Positions 20,033-20,071 of a stretch of DNA of 20,071 nt are shown here, piece by piece; positions within the stretch are counted from its first letter, which is position 1; every line of letters starts with the position of its first letter. Where the stretch lies: positions 1 through 20,071 of the forward strand of contig JAZNDR010000080.1 of assembly GCA_045588185.1 (NCBI GenBank). Direction: 5' to 3'. This DNA is from Scatosoma sp045588185 (GTDB taxonomy: Bacteria; Bacillota; Clostridia; Christensenellales; Borkfalkiaceae). Position numbers and translations under genes: made by a program. The notes under the pieces are model-generated. The model was given only the letters and a program-made list of their open reading frames with translations. It searched no databases and had not been told where the DNA came from.

Positions 20033-20071
20033 CTGCTTTTATGCCTATCTTCAAAAAATTTTTTCCTTTTT

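Overview
The window looks like a chromosomal segment of an anaerobic Bacillota, most probably an uncultured gut-type member of the Clostridia. The reasons are strong Shine-Dalgarno sites, sigma-A type promoters with 17-bp spacers, a flavodiiron protein with rubredoxin for oxygen or NO detoxification, BspA-like surface repeats, and a microcompartment (BMC) locus of the kind Clostridia use for fucose/rhamnose. Genus cannot be read from the sequence.

Left part (1-8753, minus strand): one long operon, transcribed right to left from a promoter at about 8725-8753. It encodes L-rhamnose isomerase and rhamnulokinase (order rhaB-rhaA), an acetate/propionate kinase, a class II sugar-phosphate aldolase, a CoA-acylating aldehyde dehydrogenase, a zinc alcohol dehydrogenase and four hexameric BMC shell proteins, the last cut by the window edge. 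Rhamnose becomes rhamnulose-1-P in the cytosol. The aldolase, aldehyde dehydrogenase and alcohol dehydrogenase each carry a terminal amphipathic helix typical of encapsulation peptides, so lactaldehyde/propionaldehyde chemistry is expected inside the shell. The dehydratase signature enzyme (expected to be a glycyl-radical propanediol dehydratase), PduL, and BMC-P/BMC-T shell parts are not in the window and should lie left of base 1. A divergent DeoR-type regulator (8880-9617) shares the control region, which holds back-to-back promoters and a TGTTCGAA/TTCGAACA inverted pair.

Middle (9635-12979): a PHP-domain phosphoesterase on the plus strand converges at a strong bidirectional terminator with a minus-strand three-gene cassette: a creatinase-like M24 protein with degraded metal ligands, a stand-alone homologue of the Anabaena sensory rhodopsin transducer (ASRT; predicted small-molecule/sugar-binding fold), and a creatininase-family protein lacking the canonical NGHGGN motif. 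This cassette is the best candidate for an under-described system.

Right part: a dense string of short hairpins, mostly with three-base loops (13039-13268); an OlsB-like N-acyltransferase; a secreted endonuclease I with a Ser-Asp-Thr-Ala repeat tail; a hypoxanthine phosphoribosyltransferase-flavodiiron protein-rubredoxin cluster; and an AT-rich module of a BspA-like LRR lipoprotein divergent from a 70-residue XRE repressor. In that module a 17-bp palindrome exactly fills the lipoprotein promoter spacer. The window ends with a tRNA-Glu(CTC) gene on the minus strand. Downstream of it are two related, structure-conserving repeat units that each carry a copy of the tRNA 3' end beside an intrinsic-terminator-like hairpin.
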